64,000 bases of DNA from Pogonophryne albipinna (GCA_028583405.1 CM053253.1:62001-126000); one strand, 5' to 3'. Shown: positions 12,076 to 22,560, numbered from the stretch's first letter. The notes: generated from the sequence alone by a model not told the origin. A program made the numbers and translations.

Positions 12076-12333
12076 AATGTGAACCACAAAACCAACATCA
12101 GCCATTAGCTGTTAGCCCTCAGAGCTCACAGCTCCTCATATCTGTTCAGAACCTAGACAGAAGTTAAACAAGTACAAACCACAGGCTGTCTGTGTCATGG
12201 CGAATACAGTCGCTGGTTTATTTATGTCTGTATAGGGCGTTCCGAGCTGAATAAGGGCGTCAAATGAAGGCAAGACGCCCGCCTGGCGGAAACGCTGGAA
12301 TTAGGAATATATTGTGATGAAGTGCACACTGAC

Positions 12334-12383
12334 CTGAGCTCCAGGGGTCTCTTTCTTCTCCTCCATGCTGCTCATCAGCTGTC
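12334..12383 (-). CDS. Zinc-finger protein, left copy, exon 2
   Basis: A 50-nt exon between acceptor TTCATCAG and donor CAG|GTCAGT on the minus strand. Entered in phase 1 it reads QLMSSMEEKKETPGAQ and leaves in phase 0, exactly what exon 3 needs. It contains two in-frame ATGs that could act as starts if exon 1 is absent. The 50 bases are identical in all three copies, which contrasts with the finger exons. No known domain; acidic and lysine-rich. Confidence 0.6.
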
Positions 12384-12409
12384 CTGATGAAGACCACAGA
12401 GCTGCTTCA

Positions 12410-12756
12410 TTATTAATATAATACAAATATTTAGATATAATTCATCATAAACTGTCAGCAGTGAAGGAGGAATTCAAAGAGTTTATTCAATGATATGTTC
12501 TATTTCTAGATGCTTATATGTAGTGTTTAATCACACCATGTGCAGTGCCTTGTCTTGTCTCTGCTGCTGTGACGTAAACATGTTCCAAATTGATCCATTT
12601 GGTCAATGTGATGCTAAGCAGAGGAGAACATAATAGAAAGGTCAGATAGTTATTAAAGTTACATGCAAATTACTTTAACCATTACGATACAAAGTTGATT
12701 TTCTGTGTAAATTATTATTAATATAATACAAATATTTAGATATAATTCATCATAAT
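12410..12756. repeat. Pair of about 44-bp direct repeats flanking 300 bp
   Basis: A TTAATATAATACAAATATTT-type block occurs at 12,410-12,454 and again at 12,713-12,756 in the same orientation. The right arm keeps both copies (about 46,383-46,430 and 46,683-46,730). The third copy has only one, with the intervening 300 bp gone. Confidence 0.8.
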
Positions 12757-13429
12757 CTGTGTAGCAACTTACATTCTAACTTACAGCTCACAGTTTGTTC
12801 ACTTTTATTTCATTAAAATGACTTTATTCACATAGAAAGTGACATTAATGGATGTTTGAACCACGGTTATAACTCTATCCGTGTGTAACTATCACTAAGT
12901 TAACACAGAAAGCAGACATTAGCTAGTGAGACTGTTTAATGTACTCCATGTATACAGTATTTTCTGTATATTGTGTATTCTTTAGATACTCTAGTGATAT
13001 GTGTCCTGTGTGTATACTTGCTGCTAATGCTTCATTTTTATTATCTTATTGCATCTTTTAAATCTGTTTAACTCGTGTAATGCCTGAAAACACTTCTGCT
13101 GTGACACATTCATTTCCCAGTTTAAGATAAATCATTATTTAAATAAAGTATATCTATTTATCTAATTAGCTAAACCGTCGCTTAGCTTAGCGTTAGCTGC
13201 TAACTGAAGAACCCCATTCATTTCAATGGAAAAAATGCTACGTCACGGTGAATGGCGATGCTAATAAGCTAGTTAGCATACATTTAAAACCATATCTATG
13301 TTAAAGAGCACAAACACAACAACTCAAACCGTCTTAAAGACAACTGGTGTAATAAATAACTAGCATAAAGTCAGCTGAGCATTACAAATCAACTGTTACC
13401 CCCCCAGAGCCGAACTGGAATAATAACTG
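12757..13429. other. Intron 1 sequence, no gene seen
   Basis: AT-rich, collinear with the right arm (about 45,730-46,380) and partly with the third copy (34,860-35,285). No coding region or transposon end recognised. It includes a GTTAGCAT/GCTAAGC-rich patch near 13,185-13,280. Confidence 0.6.
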
Positions 13430-13700
13430 TAGCTGTTAGCTTTCAGACTGTAGCTGTTAGACGGTAGCTGTTAGACGGTAGCTGTTAGACGGTAGCTGTT
13501 AGCCTGTAGCTGTTAGCCTGTAGCTGTTAGCCTGTAGCTGTTAGCCTGTAGCTGTTAGCCTGTAGCTGTTATCCGGTAGCTGTTAGCCTGTAGCTTTCAG
13601 ACGGTAGCGGTTAGACTTTAGCTGTTAGACTGTAGCTTTCAGACTGTAGCTGTTAGCCTGTAGCTGTTAGACTGTAGCTGTTAGACTGTAGCTGTTAGCC
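13430..13700 (+). repeat. 14-bp minisatellite in intron 1 (left copy)
   Basis: About 18-20 tandem units of the GTAGCTGTTAGCCT type. Variants are TAGACG, TAGCCT and TAGACT at the unit end, and some units read GTAGCTTTCAG. The right copy has the matching array at 45,490-45,712, but almost homogeneous for one variant. Not CRISPR: units abut without spacers. Confidence 0.9.
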
Positions 13701-13880
13701 TTTATTTAAAGATAGTTTGAGACTATTTTTGTCGCACATTTTGAAGTATTTTTGTGAGTTTCTTTCTTCCAAGATTACAGCTGTTGTGTTAAATAAGATA
13801 ACTTCTGACTCGTGATTAACTGTAAGCTAACAGGTGTAAATACACTTAATGAAACCTCTGCATGTGTTTAATCCACTCAC

Positions 13881-13920
13881 CTCTTCTTTTGTCCTTCTTC
13901 TCCTCTTGGTTTTTGGCCAT
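13881..13920 (-). CDS. Zinc-finger protein, left copy, exon 1 (start codon)
   Basis: ATG at 13,920 in a strong context (A at -3, G at +4) opens a frame reading MAKNQEEKKDKRRG up to a consensus donor (AG|GTGAGT) at 13,881/13,880. The exon leaves in phase 1, which fits exon 2. Joined to exons 2 and 3 the gene encodes 346 residues: a short lysine-rich N-terminus followed by eleven fingers. An upstream in-frame ATG at about 14,037 would have to be read through the gypsy LTR, so I prefer 13,920. Supported only by splice logic; no transcript evidence. Confidence 0.55.
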
Positions 13921-13977
13921 CTTGTGCTCAGGCTCTGTGCACAAGATGGCGTCTATCAACTTCCGGCGGCTGGGTGT
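13916..13977 (-). promoter_or_regulatory. Core promoter/5' UTR of the left zinc-finger gene
   Basis: On the minus strand this holds CCGGAAGTTGA (an ETS-type site) and a perfect 12-bp inverted repeat GCCATCTTGTGC/GCACAAGATGGC (13,916-13,927 and 13,939-13,950). Each half contains a CAAGATGGC word like a YY1 site, and one half overlaps the start codon. No TATA box. This looks like a TATA-less promoter whose upstream part now lies beyond the gypsy element, at 22,503. Confidence 0.5.
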
Positions 13978-14176
13978 TGTGGTGTTATTGTATATGTGTG
14001 TGCGTGTTAGCCAATAGGAGTGAAGCCTTACGGGCACGGTTGATTGACGTCATAGGCAGAGGACATGTTATGGTAACGGAGCATGTGAGCTAGGTGTGTT
14101 CTAGCATGTGGGCTACCAATAAAGAGACACGTAATTGTGACAGTTGAACTCACGTGTATTATTGAATAACACGACA
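13978..14176 (+). repeat. 5' LTR of the gypsy element
   Basis: Starts TGTGGTGTTATTG and ends AATAACACGACA, with TG..CA termini. An AATAAA at about 14,120 can serve as the poly(A) signal. Next to it, TGGTGTCAGAAG at 14,177-14,188 is the probable primer-binding site. Confidence 0.9.
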
Positions 14177-14194
14177 TGGTGTCAGAAGTCCTGT
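14177..14194 (+). promoter_or_regulatory. Primer-binding site of the gypsy element
   Basis: TGGTGTCAGAAGTCCTG directly follows the LTR CA end. TGG at the first position is expected for complementarity to a tRNA CCA end; the tRNA species was not determined. Confidence 0.65.
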
Positions 14195-14268
14195 CGACAG
14201 TACGTGGAGTGTGACCGGGAAAAAGTATTGTTTGGAGCCAATTGACGGTGAAAAGGGAAAAACAGGAC

Positions 14269-14957
14269 ATGGCAGACGAGAATGCTAACGGAGATGCAGC
14301 GCGACCCGCGGCGGGACCGAGTGCTACGTTTAGCATCCAGCCACCGGAGCCTTTCGACTTTTCAAGACCGCAGGAATGGGCCAAATGGATACGGCGGTTC
14401 GAGAGATTTTGCCTGGCAAGTAGTCTGAACAGTAGCTCAGAAGAGAATCAAGTCAACACATTGATATACTGCATGGGAGATGAAGCAGATGATATTTTAC
14501 GTGGATTGACTCTCACAGCGGCTCAGAGAGACACTTACCAAGGTGTGCGGGATGGCTTTCAAGGCTTCTTCGTTGTCAAGAAAAATGTAATTTATGAGCG
14601 GGCAAAGTTTAATATGCGCAGACAGGGAGAAGGTGAACCAGTGGACTCGTTCGTCACAGCTCTATATGCACTAGCGGAGCATTGTAGCTACAGAGTGCTA
14701 CATGATGAACTCATTCGAGACAGGCTTGTTGTCGGATTGACGGATAAGCGGCTGTCTGAACGGATGCAACTGGACTCAGACCTTACCTTGGGAAAAGCTA
14801 TTACCATGGCTCGGCAGAGTGAAGAGGTGAAACGGCAACAATCTTCTCTGCGAGGTGACGATAGAACTGAGGCATGTGATGAGTGTTTAAGAGCAGTAGC
14901 AAATATGCTAAAAACAAAGCTTAATCTGCTAATAGCTACCAAGCCACAATACAACAA
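14269..14957 (+). pseudogene. gypsy gag, N-terminal part, cut by a LINE
   Basis: The ATG at 14,269 starts MADENANGDAARP. The frame contains the capsid-like region with WAKWIRRFERF, YCMGDEADDILRG and FVTALYALAEHC and reaches A-T-K-P-Q-Y-N-K at 14,957, where the LINE's 3' tail begins. After the LINE, gag resumes at 18,779 with a basic stretch and two CCHC knuckles (C-Y-N-C-G and C-H-A-C-G-K-M-G-H). In other retrotransposons of this class gag forms the particle and its knuckles bind RNA. The frame beyond 14,957 in the ORF to 15,039 is LINE sequence. Confidence 0.8.
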
Positions 14958-15671
14958 GGGTAATGATGATAATAATAATAATAATAGATTTAATTTGTTA
15001 GCGCTTTTACAGGTGCTCAAAGACGCTTTACAGATGTAGTGAAGGGAAAAGAAAAGGAAGGAACAACAAATAAATATATAGTTAAAGTCAAATAATACAA
15101 AAACAATCACACATTAAAAGCCAGATTGAAGAGGTGAGTTTTTGTGAGTGTTTTGAAGGTGGTGAGGTCAGTGCAGTCTCTGATGGGTTGGGGGAGTGAG
15201 TTCCAGAGGGAGGGGGCAGCGACGGAGAAGGCTCTGTCCCCCCAGGTCCGGTGATTGGTGCGGGTGGGGATGGATAGGAGGTTGGCTTCTGATGAGTGGA
15301 GGCAGCGGGAAGGGGCGTGGTGGTGCAGCAGGTCTGTGAGGTAGGGGGGGCCTGATTGTTGAGGGCTTTGTGAGTAATGAGGAGGACTTTGAAGTTGATT
15401 CTTTGACGGACGGGGAGCCAGTGGAGGTTCTGGAGGACGGGAGTGATGTGGTCTCGGGAGCGGGTGTGGGTGAGGAGGCGGGCAGCAGAGTTCTGGATAT
15501 GTTGGAGTTTATTGATTAGGTTGGATGGTATGCCGTAGAGGATGCTCTGGCAGTAGTCGAGTCGTGAAGTGATGAATGCATGAATCAGGGTTTCAGCAGC
15601 AGAGGAGGAGAGTGATGGGCGGAGACGGGCAATGTTTTTGAGGTGGAAAAAGGCGGTCCTGGTGATGTGAT

Positions 15672-16799
15672 TTATGTGGTGGTTGAATTTGAGCTGACTG
15701 TCGAAGATGACTCCGAGGTTGCGGATGTGAGGGGGGGGGAGATAGAGTGGCTGTCAATGGTGAAGTTGAAATTCTGGATGTCTTTGATACGGGATGGGGG
15801 GCCGATGATGATGATGTCTGATTTGGCACTGTTCAGTTGGAGATAGTTTGTTTGCATCCATGCTTTTATTCCTGAGAGACAGTTGGTGAGAGTGGAGTGT
15901 GTTGTGGGGTTGATGGTTTTTGTTGAGATATAAAGTTGGATGTCATCGGCGTAGCAGTGAAATTGAAGGTTGTGGCGACGAATTATTTTGCCAAGGGGGA
16001 GCATATAGAGGATGAAGAGGAGGGGGCCAAGCACCGAACCCTGGGGGACGCCTTGGGACAGAGGAGCAGTGGAGGAGGTGCAGTTGTTGATGTTGATAAA
16101 CTGATGTCTGTCGGTGAGGTAGGATTTCAGCCAGGAGAGTGCAGTGTCGGTGATGTTGAGTGATGATTCGAGGAGGGACAGCAGGATGGCGTGGTTGATG
16201 GTGTCGAATGCTGCGGTGAGATCGAGGAGGATGAGGATGTTAAGGTTGCCGGAGTCAGAGGAGAGGAGGAGGTCGTTTGTGATTTTGAGAAGAGCTGTTT
16301 CGGTGCTGTGTTTTGATCGGAAACCGGATTGAAATGGCTCAAAGAGATCATTGGAGCTGAGGTGGGCTTTAAGTTGTGAGGCAACGACACGTTCAAGTAT
16401 TTTTGACAGAAAGGGGAGATTTGAGATGGGTCGGAAGTTGGACATGATGTCAGGTGTGAGTCCAGGTCTTTTGAGAATGGGTGTGACAGCAGCCAGTTTG
16501 AGAGAGGGGGGAACTGATCCAGATCTGAGGGAGGAGTTAATGATGGTGGCGATGAGTTGGGAGATGGCAGGGAGGCTCTCTTTAACACATTTGGAGGGCA
16601 TTGGGTCAAGTGTGCAGGTGGAGTTAATTCCAGTCATGAAGTCGGACAGTTGCATGGGGGTCACAGGGGAGAAGTGGGACAGGGGCTGTGAGGTGAAGGG
16701 GGGGAGCCAGGAGGGGAGGTGGGGGGTGCTGATGAGGGTGTCAGATTGCTGTAAATGTTGCTGATTTTGGTTTGGAAAAACGAGAGGAAGGAGTTGCAC
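15672..16799 (-). pseudogene. L2 LINE ORF2, reverse transcriptase part
   Basis: RT palm and fingers: NFRPISNLPFLSKILERV, FQSGFRSKHSTETALL, LILLDLTAAFDTINH (catalytic D), GVPQGSVLGPLLFILYM and CYADDIQLY (catalytic DD). The C-terminal thumb part is shifted out of frame after about 15,760. The plus-strand frames across this region (15,643-17,251) are antisense shadows. Confidence 0.85.
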
Positions 16800-17149
16800 C
16801 GTTCGGTGGTGAAGGATGAGGTGGCGTTGTCACAGGGTTTGAGAAGTTTGCTGATGGTGGAGAACAGACGCTTGGGGTTGCTGGAGCCAGACTGAATGAG
16901 TTGTGAGTAGTAATTAGACCGGGCTGCTTTGAGTGCGTTACTGTACTGCTGGAGATAGTCTTTGTAGATTTGAAGATGGACTGTTAGTGTGGTTTTCTTG
17001 TGTTGGCGTTCAAGTTGACGTTTCCTTGATTTCATTTGGCGGAGTTCGGGGGTATACCAGGGGGCGGAGTGTATGAAAGAGACATTTTTTGTTTTTGTGG
17101 GGGCCAGTTCATTGAGACAGAAGGAGAGGGTGCTGTTATAATAGTCCAC
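16661..17149 (-). pseudogene. L2 LINE ORF2, linker between endonuclease and RT
   Basis: Basic linker with APWYTPELRQMKSRKR and KRLFSTISKLLKP, the usual region between endonuclease and RT in fish L2 elements. It overlaps the endonuclease frame at one end and the RT frame at the other. The two overlaps mark two frameshift mutations. Confidence 0.75.
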
Positions 17150-17934
17150 AAGTTCAGATGGGTTTTCAGAAACTGGTGGGGGGAGACAGACATCTTGCAG
17201 GTAATGGAGGCAGTGATTGCTGAAGGTGAGATGGATTTGAGATTTCTGTAGGTTATTGTGCGTTTTTGCTTTTGGGCGGGGATGGGGATGTTGATGTCCA
17301 TGATGATGGCCAGGTGATCAGAGATGTGGAGATTGAGGCTGGACAGATGATGGATGGTGAGACCAGTGGAGCAGACCAAGTCCAGGATGTGACCACGGCT
17401 GTGTGTTGGGAAGTTGATGTGCTGAGAGAAGTTGCAGCAGTGAAGGGTTTCCTTAAATTCAGAGGCATATTTGCAGGTCGGGTCGTCAACATGAATGTTA
17501 AAATCACCTAAGAGGAGAACAGATGGGGATATGGCAGAAAGCTGAGTGAGAATGTCAGAGAGGTCGGAGAGAAAGGAGGGGTTTGGCTTCGGGGGACGGT
17601 AGATGATGGCTGTGACCAGGGGAGTGGGACCAGAGAGTTTAAAGATCAGGTGTTCAAATGAAGAAACATCAGGGATGGGGATTATGGTAGCTTTTATTTC
17701 CTTTCTGATAATAGCAGCTATACCACCACCCCGCCCTTGTGGGCGAGGTTTGTCAATGTATGTGAATCCTGCTGGGGTGATTTGATTTAAAGAAAAATAG
17801 TCCAGGGGTTTTTGCCATGTTTCGGTCAGATACAGAAAGTCCAGGTTATTGTCTTTAATGAATTCATTTAGAATGTGTCTTTTATTGTGGATGGAGCGTG
17901 TGTTGAGCAGGGCTGCTCTGAGGTGACGTTGCAT
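17032..17934 (-). pseudogene. L2 LINE ORF2, endonuclease part
   Basis: An apurinic-type endonuclease domain: ALLNTRSIHNK, LDFLYLTETW (catalytic E), RGGGIAAIIR, LVTAIIYRPP, LLLGDFNIHVD (catalytic D, N) and LHISDHLAI (SDH). The catalytic residues visible are intact. The frame leaves register at about 17,130; the real protein would continue in the frame of 16,661-17,149. Confidence 0.8.
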
Positions 17935-18778
17935 TGGGGGGTTGTGTGGACCGGGGGAGTGGAAAGAGATTGGTCAGATTCACGTGTTGTTTGTTGTGAT
18001 GGCGTAGTGTGGGCGTGTGACAGGACCGAATGGACGGGATGGAGTGTGGAGACGTGGAATGAAATAAAAACTTAGGGCCAGAGCCTCTGTGTGGAGGGCG
18101 GCGTTTGCGGAGTATTTCATTATCTGCGAGAATGTCCATGCAGTCCGGACGCAGGCGGTTATTAAAGGAGTGGAGATCTGACAGGGAGTAGAGCGGCGGC
18201 ATGATCCGGTGAAGTGGCGCTAGCACGGAGCTAGCTAATGCTGGGGACCCGGGCAGCAGAGACCAGGAGCCGGATGACCGTGGAAGAAGGAGCGGTGTGA
18301 GTCCAGATAAAATGAGAATTATAATCCACAGCATATCAGGAGAATAATTCCAGTGGTTTCCAGAGGAGAATCGTAGGAGGGGCTGACAGCCTGGTGCAGA
18401 GTGGGAGCCGGGTGACCAGCCTACTAGCTGGTTAGCTAGCTTGATAGCCACCGGCTGTAGGCGGCAGGGAGAGACGATGTCAGCGGGATGGGAAGACCCA
18501 CACGAGCCGCGGAGTTGGGGTGGAGACAGAAATGTTAGCTCAGCAGACTTCAGGGAGCCGAGGAGCATCTAGGTCCGATAATGCTAGCTAGCTAGCGGGC
18601 TAGGGACCGGTGAGCAGGAAAGAGCCAGCAGGTAGGAGATGACAACACAAATATCTGTGTCGATTCGATATAGAGATGCTGCTATTTTTGCTGATGACTG
18701 ACGTTTCAAAAGTAGAGAGCCAGACAGGAGAGGTTCTGATCTGGACTAAAGAACAATATTTGGGGCGGAGGAGCGGCG

Positions 18779-20088
18779 AACAAACAACGCCAGCACCCTC
18801 GGCGACCCAGGAAGATTTCCCGGGATGATGCAAAGTGTTATAACTGTGGTTGTTCTCCTTCACATGTAAAGACTGAGTGTCCAGCCAAGGATGTAAAATG
18901 CCATGCATGTGGGAAAATGGGACATTATATGCGCGTGTGTAAAGCAGCTAAAAGCGTGCATGAGATTAATGAAGAAGAGGAAAGCTTGTTCTTAGGCAGC
19001 ATTGAGGCCGACAATGATCCGTGGATGGCAGACATTGACATTAACAACAAAAGTGTGCAGTTCAAAATTGACACTGGGGCTGATGTTACAGTCATTCCTC
19101 ACTCCGTGTTTAAGGAGGTCTATAAGCACAAAGCTCCACCAGCTCTTCAAAAGCCAAGGAAGCCACTTTGGGGTCCAGGGAAAAATCCTTTAGACGTAGT
19201 GGGCTTTGCTAGTATGCTGCTGAAGAAAGGAGAGAGAGAACTTATGGAGGATGTGTATGTCATTCGACGCTTGCAAACAGCATTGCTCGGGAGGCCTGCC
19301 AGTGTAGCGCTGAAGCTAGTGGCACGACTAGACAACGTCACTATGGACACGCTAAAGACTAATTACCCAACAGTATGCAGCGGTCTTGGAGAGGTGCGGC
19401 AGCCATATGCCATTAAGCTGAAACCAGGGGCCCAACCGTTTTCTTTGAAGACGCCTAGAAGGATTCCACTGCCACTGATGGACAAAGTCAAAGAGGATCT
19501 GTCCCGCATGGAAGACCTGGGGGTGATCAGCAGAGTTGAGGAGCCTACAGATTGGTGCGCTGGCATGGTGGTGGCGCCTAATAAGACAGGGGCTGTTCGC
19601 ATATGTGTGGATCTAACTAAACTGAACGAGTCTGTGTGTCGAGAAAAATACATTCTACCTTCAGTGGAAGAAACACTGGGAAAGCTGGCTGGAGCCAAAA
19701 TATTCAGCAAGTTGGATGCAAACATGGGGTTTTGGCAAATACCTCTAACAAAAGGCTCAGCCAAGTACACAACGTTCATCACACCCTTTGGCCGATACCA
19801 CTTCAATCGGCTACCTTTCGGCATAGCCTCAGCCCCTGAGCATTTCCAAAACAGGATGACAACTGAGGTAACTGAGGGACTAGAGGGGGTCGTCTGTCAC
19901 ATGGACGATGTACTGGTGTGGGGCCAAACACAGGAGGAGCACGACGCTCGTCTGTATGCTGTGCTGGAGAAGATCCAAAAGGCAGGAATCACCTTGAATG
20001 TGGAAAAGTGTGACATATCCAAACAGGAGGTGACATACCTGGGCCATGTGATCACTGCTAGCGGCATTAGACCAAGACAGAGGCGGTA
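18779..20088 (+). pseudogene. gypsy gag knuckles, protease and reverse transcriptase
   Basis: Continues gag after the LINE. Counting from the Met at 18,917: protease with DTGAD at residues 52-56; RT with RICVDLTKLN (229-238), KLDANMGFWQ with the first catalytic Asp at 267, and CHMDDVLVW with the two Asp at 330-331. The frame ends at a TAA at 20,087 after a frameshift; the expected RT thumb (SELRSFLGMVNQLGKF) continues in another frame. In this class the protease cleaves the polyprotein and RT copies the element RNA. Confidence 0.85.
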
Positions 20089-22044
20089 AGGAAAATGGAA
20101 GAGCCGAAAAATGTGAGCGAGCTGAGGAGCTTTCTAGGCATGGTCAACCAGCTGGGGAAGTTCATACCGCAGCTAGCAGAGCGAGACAAGCCACTTTGAG
20201 ACCTGCTCTCCAAAAAGAACTGCTGGCTGTGGGGCATCGATCAGGCAAGAGCCTTCCAAGATCTGAAAGACTCTCTGATATCTCCACCAGTGCTAGCCAT
20301 GTATGACACAAACAGAGAAACCAAGGTCTCAGCAGATGCATCATCATACGGCTTGGGGAGTGTGCTTCTGCAGAAATGGGAAGAGGATTGGAGGCCGTTA
20401 GCCTATATGTCACGTTCTCTCACACAGACGGAGCAGAGATACGCACAGGTAGAAAAGGAAGCTTTAGGCTTAACCTGGGCTTGTGAAAGGTTTCGCAACT
20501 TTCTCATCGGTAGACACTTTGAGCTGGAAACGGATCATAAACCTCTACTGAGTCTCCTGGGGTCTCAGGCATTGGATGCGCTTCCCCCACGGATTCAACG
20601 TTTCCGGATGCGCCTGATGCGTTATTCCTACTCAATCACACATGTGCCAGGGAAAAGCCTGTGGACGGCTGATACACTGTCACGTGCACCTGTGAAAAGA
20701 GACTCCACACCAGATGAAAAAGAGTTCCTCGAGAGCACGAATATCTATGTGGACATGATTATCGATGGTTTGCCAGCAAGCACGGCTTACCTGGAAGAGC
20801 TAAAAGAGCAGTTGGCAAAGGACAGTGTGTGCGGAAGAGTGATGCAGCTGTGTGAAGAGAAATGGCCAGCACACAGCAACAGCGAACCAGCCATAAAGTT
20901 ATACTGGGCGGAACAAGCGTTCATAACTGTAAAGGACGGACTACTGTTAAAGGGGGACAGACTCGTCATCCCCGCAACAATGAGAAATGATGTGCTCGCC
21001 AGACTACATGAAGGTCACCAAGGAGTGGTGAAGTGTAGGGCGCGTTCCCGACAGTCGGTATGGTGGCCAGGGCTAAGTCAGCAGCTGAATGAGTTGGTTC
21101 TCAACTGCCGGACATGCAGCAAGGAGAGACAGAACCCCAAAGAGCCGCTGATGTCAACACAATACCCAGGCCGACCATGGCAGAAACTGTGTGCCGACTT
21201 GTTTATGCTGGGAAGCAAGTCATATCTGCTGGGAGTGGATTATGCATCACGGTATGTGGAAATGGCTTTGCTGACTCCCACAAGATCAACAGATGTAATC
21301 CACCATCTCAAATCCATCTTTGCACGACATGGTATCCCTGAGACGCTGGTCACAGACAACGGTCCGCAGTTCTCGGGAAGAGCATTTGAAGAGTTTGCAG
21401 AGTCGTATGGATTTAAACACGTCACCAGCAGCCCGAAATATCCACAGAGCAACGGTGAGGCAGAACGGGCTGTGAAGACTGTGAAGAGTCTCTTTAAGAA
21501 AGCAGCAGACCCCTATCTGGCTCTGCTGGCTTACAGAAGCACCGCACTACAAAACGGGTATAGCCCTACGCAACTTCTCATGGGGAGGAGGCTTCGCACG
21601 ACGGTGCCAACATTACCAGCGCTGCTGGATCCGGCTCTTCCCGACAGAGAGGCTGTAGTTCTGCGAGAAAGAGAGAGGAGAATAAAGGATGCACAGCGGT
21701 ACAACCTGCGTCATCGTGTGAGAAGTCTCGAGAGGCTTGCACCGGGAAAAGAGGTTTGGGTCACGGATCAGAAGGCGAGTGGAACGGTTATGGGAAGTCA
21801 CAACACGCCGCGCTCCTACATTCTTGAGGGACCTCATGGGACAGTCCGGCGTAATCGCCATCATCTCATCCCCATGTACTCCTCGTCAGAGCAGAGCGGC
21901 AGGGATGCAGCTGAGCAGCATTCAGGAGGTGGTCCAGAGCCGCATAGTGCAGAACCTCCGGAGCCCGGTGCTCAAGATCTGCCACCTACCCCGAGAACCA
22001 GGTCTGGGAGAACCGTGGTGAGACCGGCTAGGTTGGACTTGTAA
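20085..22044 (+). pseudogene. gypsy RNase H and integrase
   Basis: In frame from about 20,085, but with a TGA at 20,197-20,199 (a likely CGA to TGA change), then open from 20,290 to 22,044. Counting from the Met at 20,290: RNase H with D16, E57 and D82 (ADASSYG, EKEALG, TDHKPL); integrase zinc domain H240, H243, C273, C276; core D303, D356, E392 (CADLF, VTDNGPQF, NGEAER), giving DD35E. The C-terminal part has an LRHRV..WVTD region as in other gypsy integrases. Catalytic residues are intact; the stop and frameshift upstream would prevent a full polyprotein. Confidence 0.85.
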
Positions 22045-22289
22045 ACAAACCAGAAGCCTAAGAGATATTATAGAGAGTTTTATAAGAGAGTAAAAAAACT
22101 GGTTATTATTAATGTTGTGCATTAATGTTGTGTAATACACAAAATATCATAGGTTACATTTAGTTCATGAAGGTCTGGAGTTAACTGTTATTTTATATCT
22201 GGTTCAGATAGGAACAGACCTTCCTCCCTACAGAGGCAGAATAATCCTCTACGGTCTGTGGAGTCAATGGCAGTCTACCCATTGATTCA

Positions 22290-22301
22290 TAAAAAGGGAG
22301 A
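22290..22301 (+). promoter_or_regulatory. Polypurine tract of the gypsy element
   Basis: AAAAAGGGAGA immediately before the 3' LTR TG; this is the expected plus-strand primer. Confidence 0.75.
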
Positions 22302-22502
22302 TGTGGTGTTATTGTATATGTGTGTGTGTGTGTTAGCCAATAGGAGTGAAGCCTTACGGGCACGGTTGATTGACGTCATAGGCAGAGGACATGTTATGGT
22401 AACGGAGCATGTGAGCTAGGTGTGTTCTAGCATGTGGGCTACCAATAAAGAGACACGTAATTGTGACAGTTGAACTCACGTGTATTATTGAATAACACGA
22501 CA
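22302..22502 (+). repeat. 3' LTR of the gypsy element
   Basis: Same sequence as the 5' LTR except for two more bases in the TG run and one C/T change there. Followed by target copy GGTGT. Confidence 0.9.
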
Positions 22503-22560
22503 GGTGTGAGGCCGAGTACTTCCGGTTGGAGTACAGAGTAGGGTTGCGGTCGGATAGTTT
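22503..22560 (-). promoter_or_regulatory. Displaced upstream promoter part of the left zinc-finger gene
   Basis: Beyond the gypsy target duplication the sequence resumes with GAGTACTTCCGGTTGGAG, another ETS-like CCGGAAGT word on the minus strand. Before the gypsy insertion it lay directly upstream of 13,977. Inference from the target duplication. Confidence 0.4.

Larger units (their letters stand above)
14958..18778 (-). mobile_element. L2-type LINE nested in gypsy gag (3.8 kb)
   Basis: Flanked by AACAA at 14,953-14,957 and 18,779-18,783; removing it restores a continuous gag frame. The 3' end is the left end, with a (TAT)n-like tail (14,961-14,992). ORF2 is present in three overlapping frames (17,032-17,934; 16,661-17,149; 15,672-16,799), so two frameshifts inactivate it. 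A hydrophobic leader (MLWIIILILSGL at about 18,330) precedes ORF2 in another frame. It must be younger than the gypsy insertion. Confidence 0.85.
13978..22502 (+). mobile_element. Ty3/gypsy LTR retrotransposon, nearly complete, interrupted by a LINE
   Basis: Bounded by LTRs of 199 and 201 bp and a 5-bp target duplication GGTGT (13,973-13,977 and 22,503-22,507). The order is LTR, primer-binding site, gag with zinc knuckles, protease, RT, RNase H, integrase, polypurine tract, LTR, so it is Ty3/gypsy order with integrase last. No envelope gene. The LTRs differ essentially only by the length of a TG run, which indicates recent insertion. It is not autonomous now: a LINE sits in gag, one frameshift lies near 20,080 and a TGA at 20,197. 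A Mag-like lineage is possible from the primer site and two zinc knuckles, but that is inference. Confidence 0.9.

Noticed and set aside
13430..13700. Possible CRISPR array
   Set aside because: Units of 14 bp abut directly without unique spacers, and the host is a vertebrate; this is a minisatellite.
14028..14384. Minus-strand frame across the 5' LTR and gag start
   Set aside because: Antisense to gag and LTR; no start context or domain. The upstream ATG at 14,037 in frame with exon 1 would also require transcription through the LTR.
15643..17251. Plus-strand frames inside the nested LINE (e.g. 16,351-16,764)
   Set aside because: Antisense to a clear RT/endonuclease ORF2; composition mirrors the coding strand and no domain is seen.
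13978..22502. Endogenous retrovirus with envelope
   Set aside because: After integrase the frame ends at 22,044 and only about 250 bp remain before the LTR; no envelope coding region, so it is a retrotransposon.
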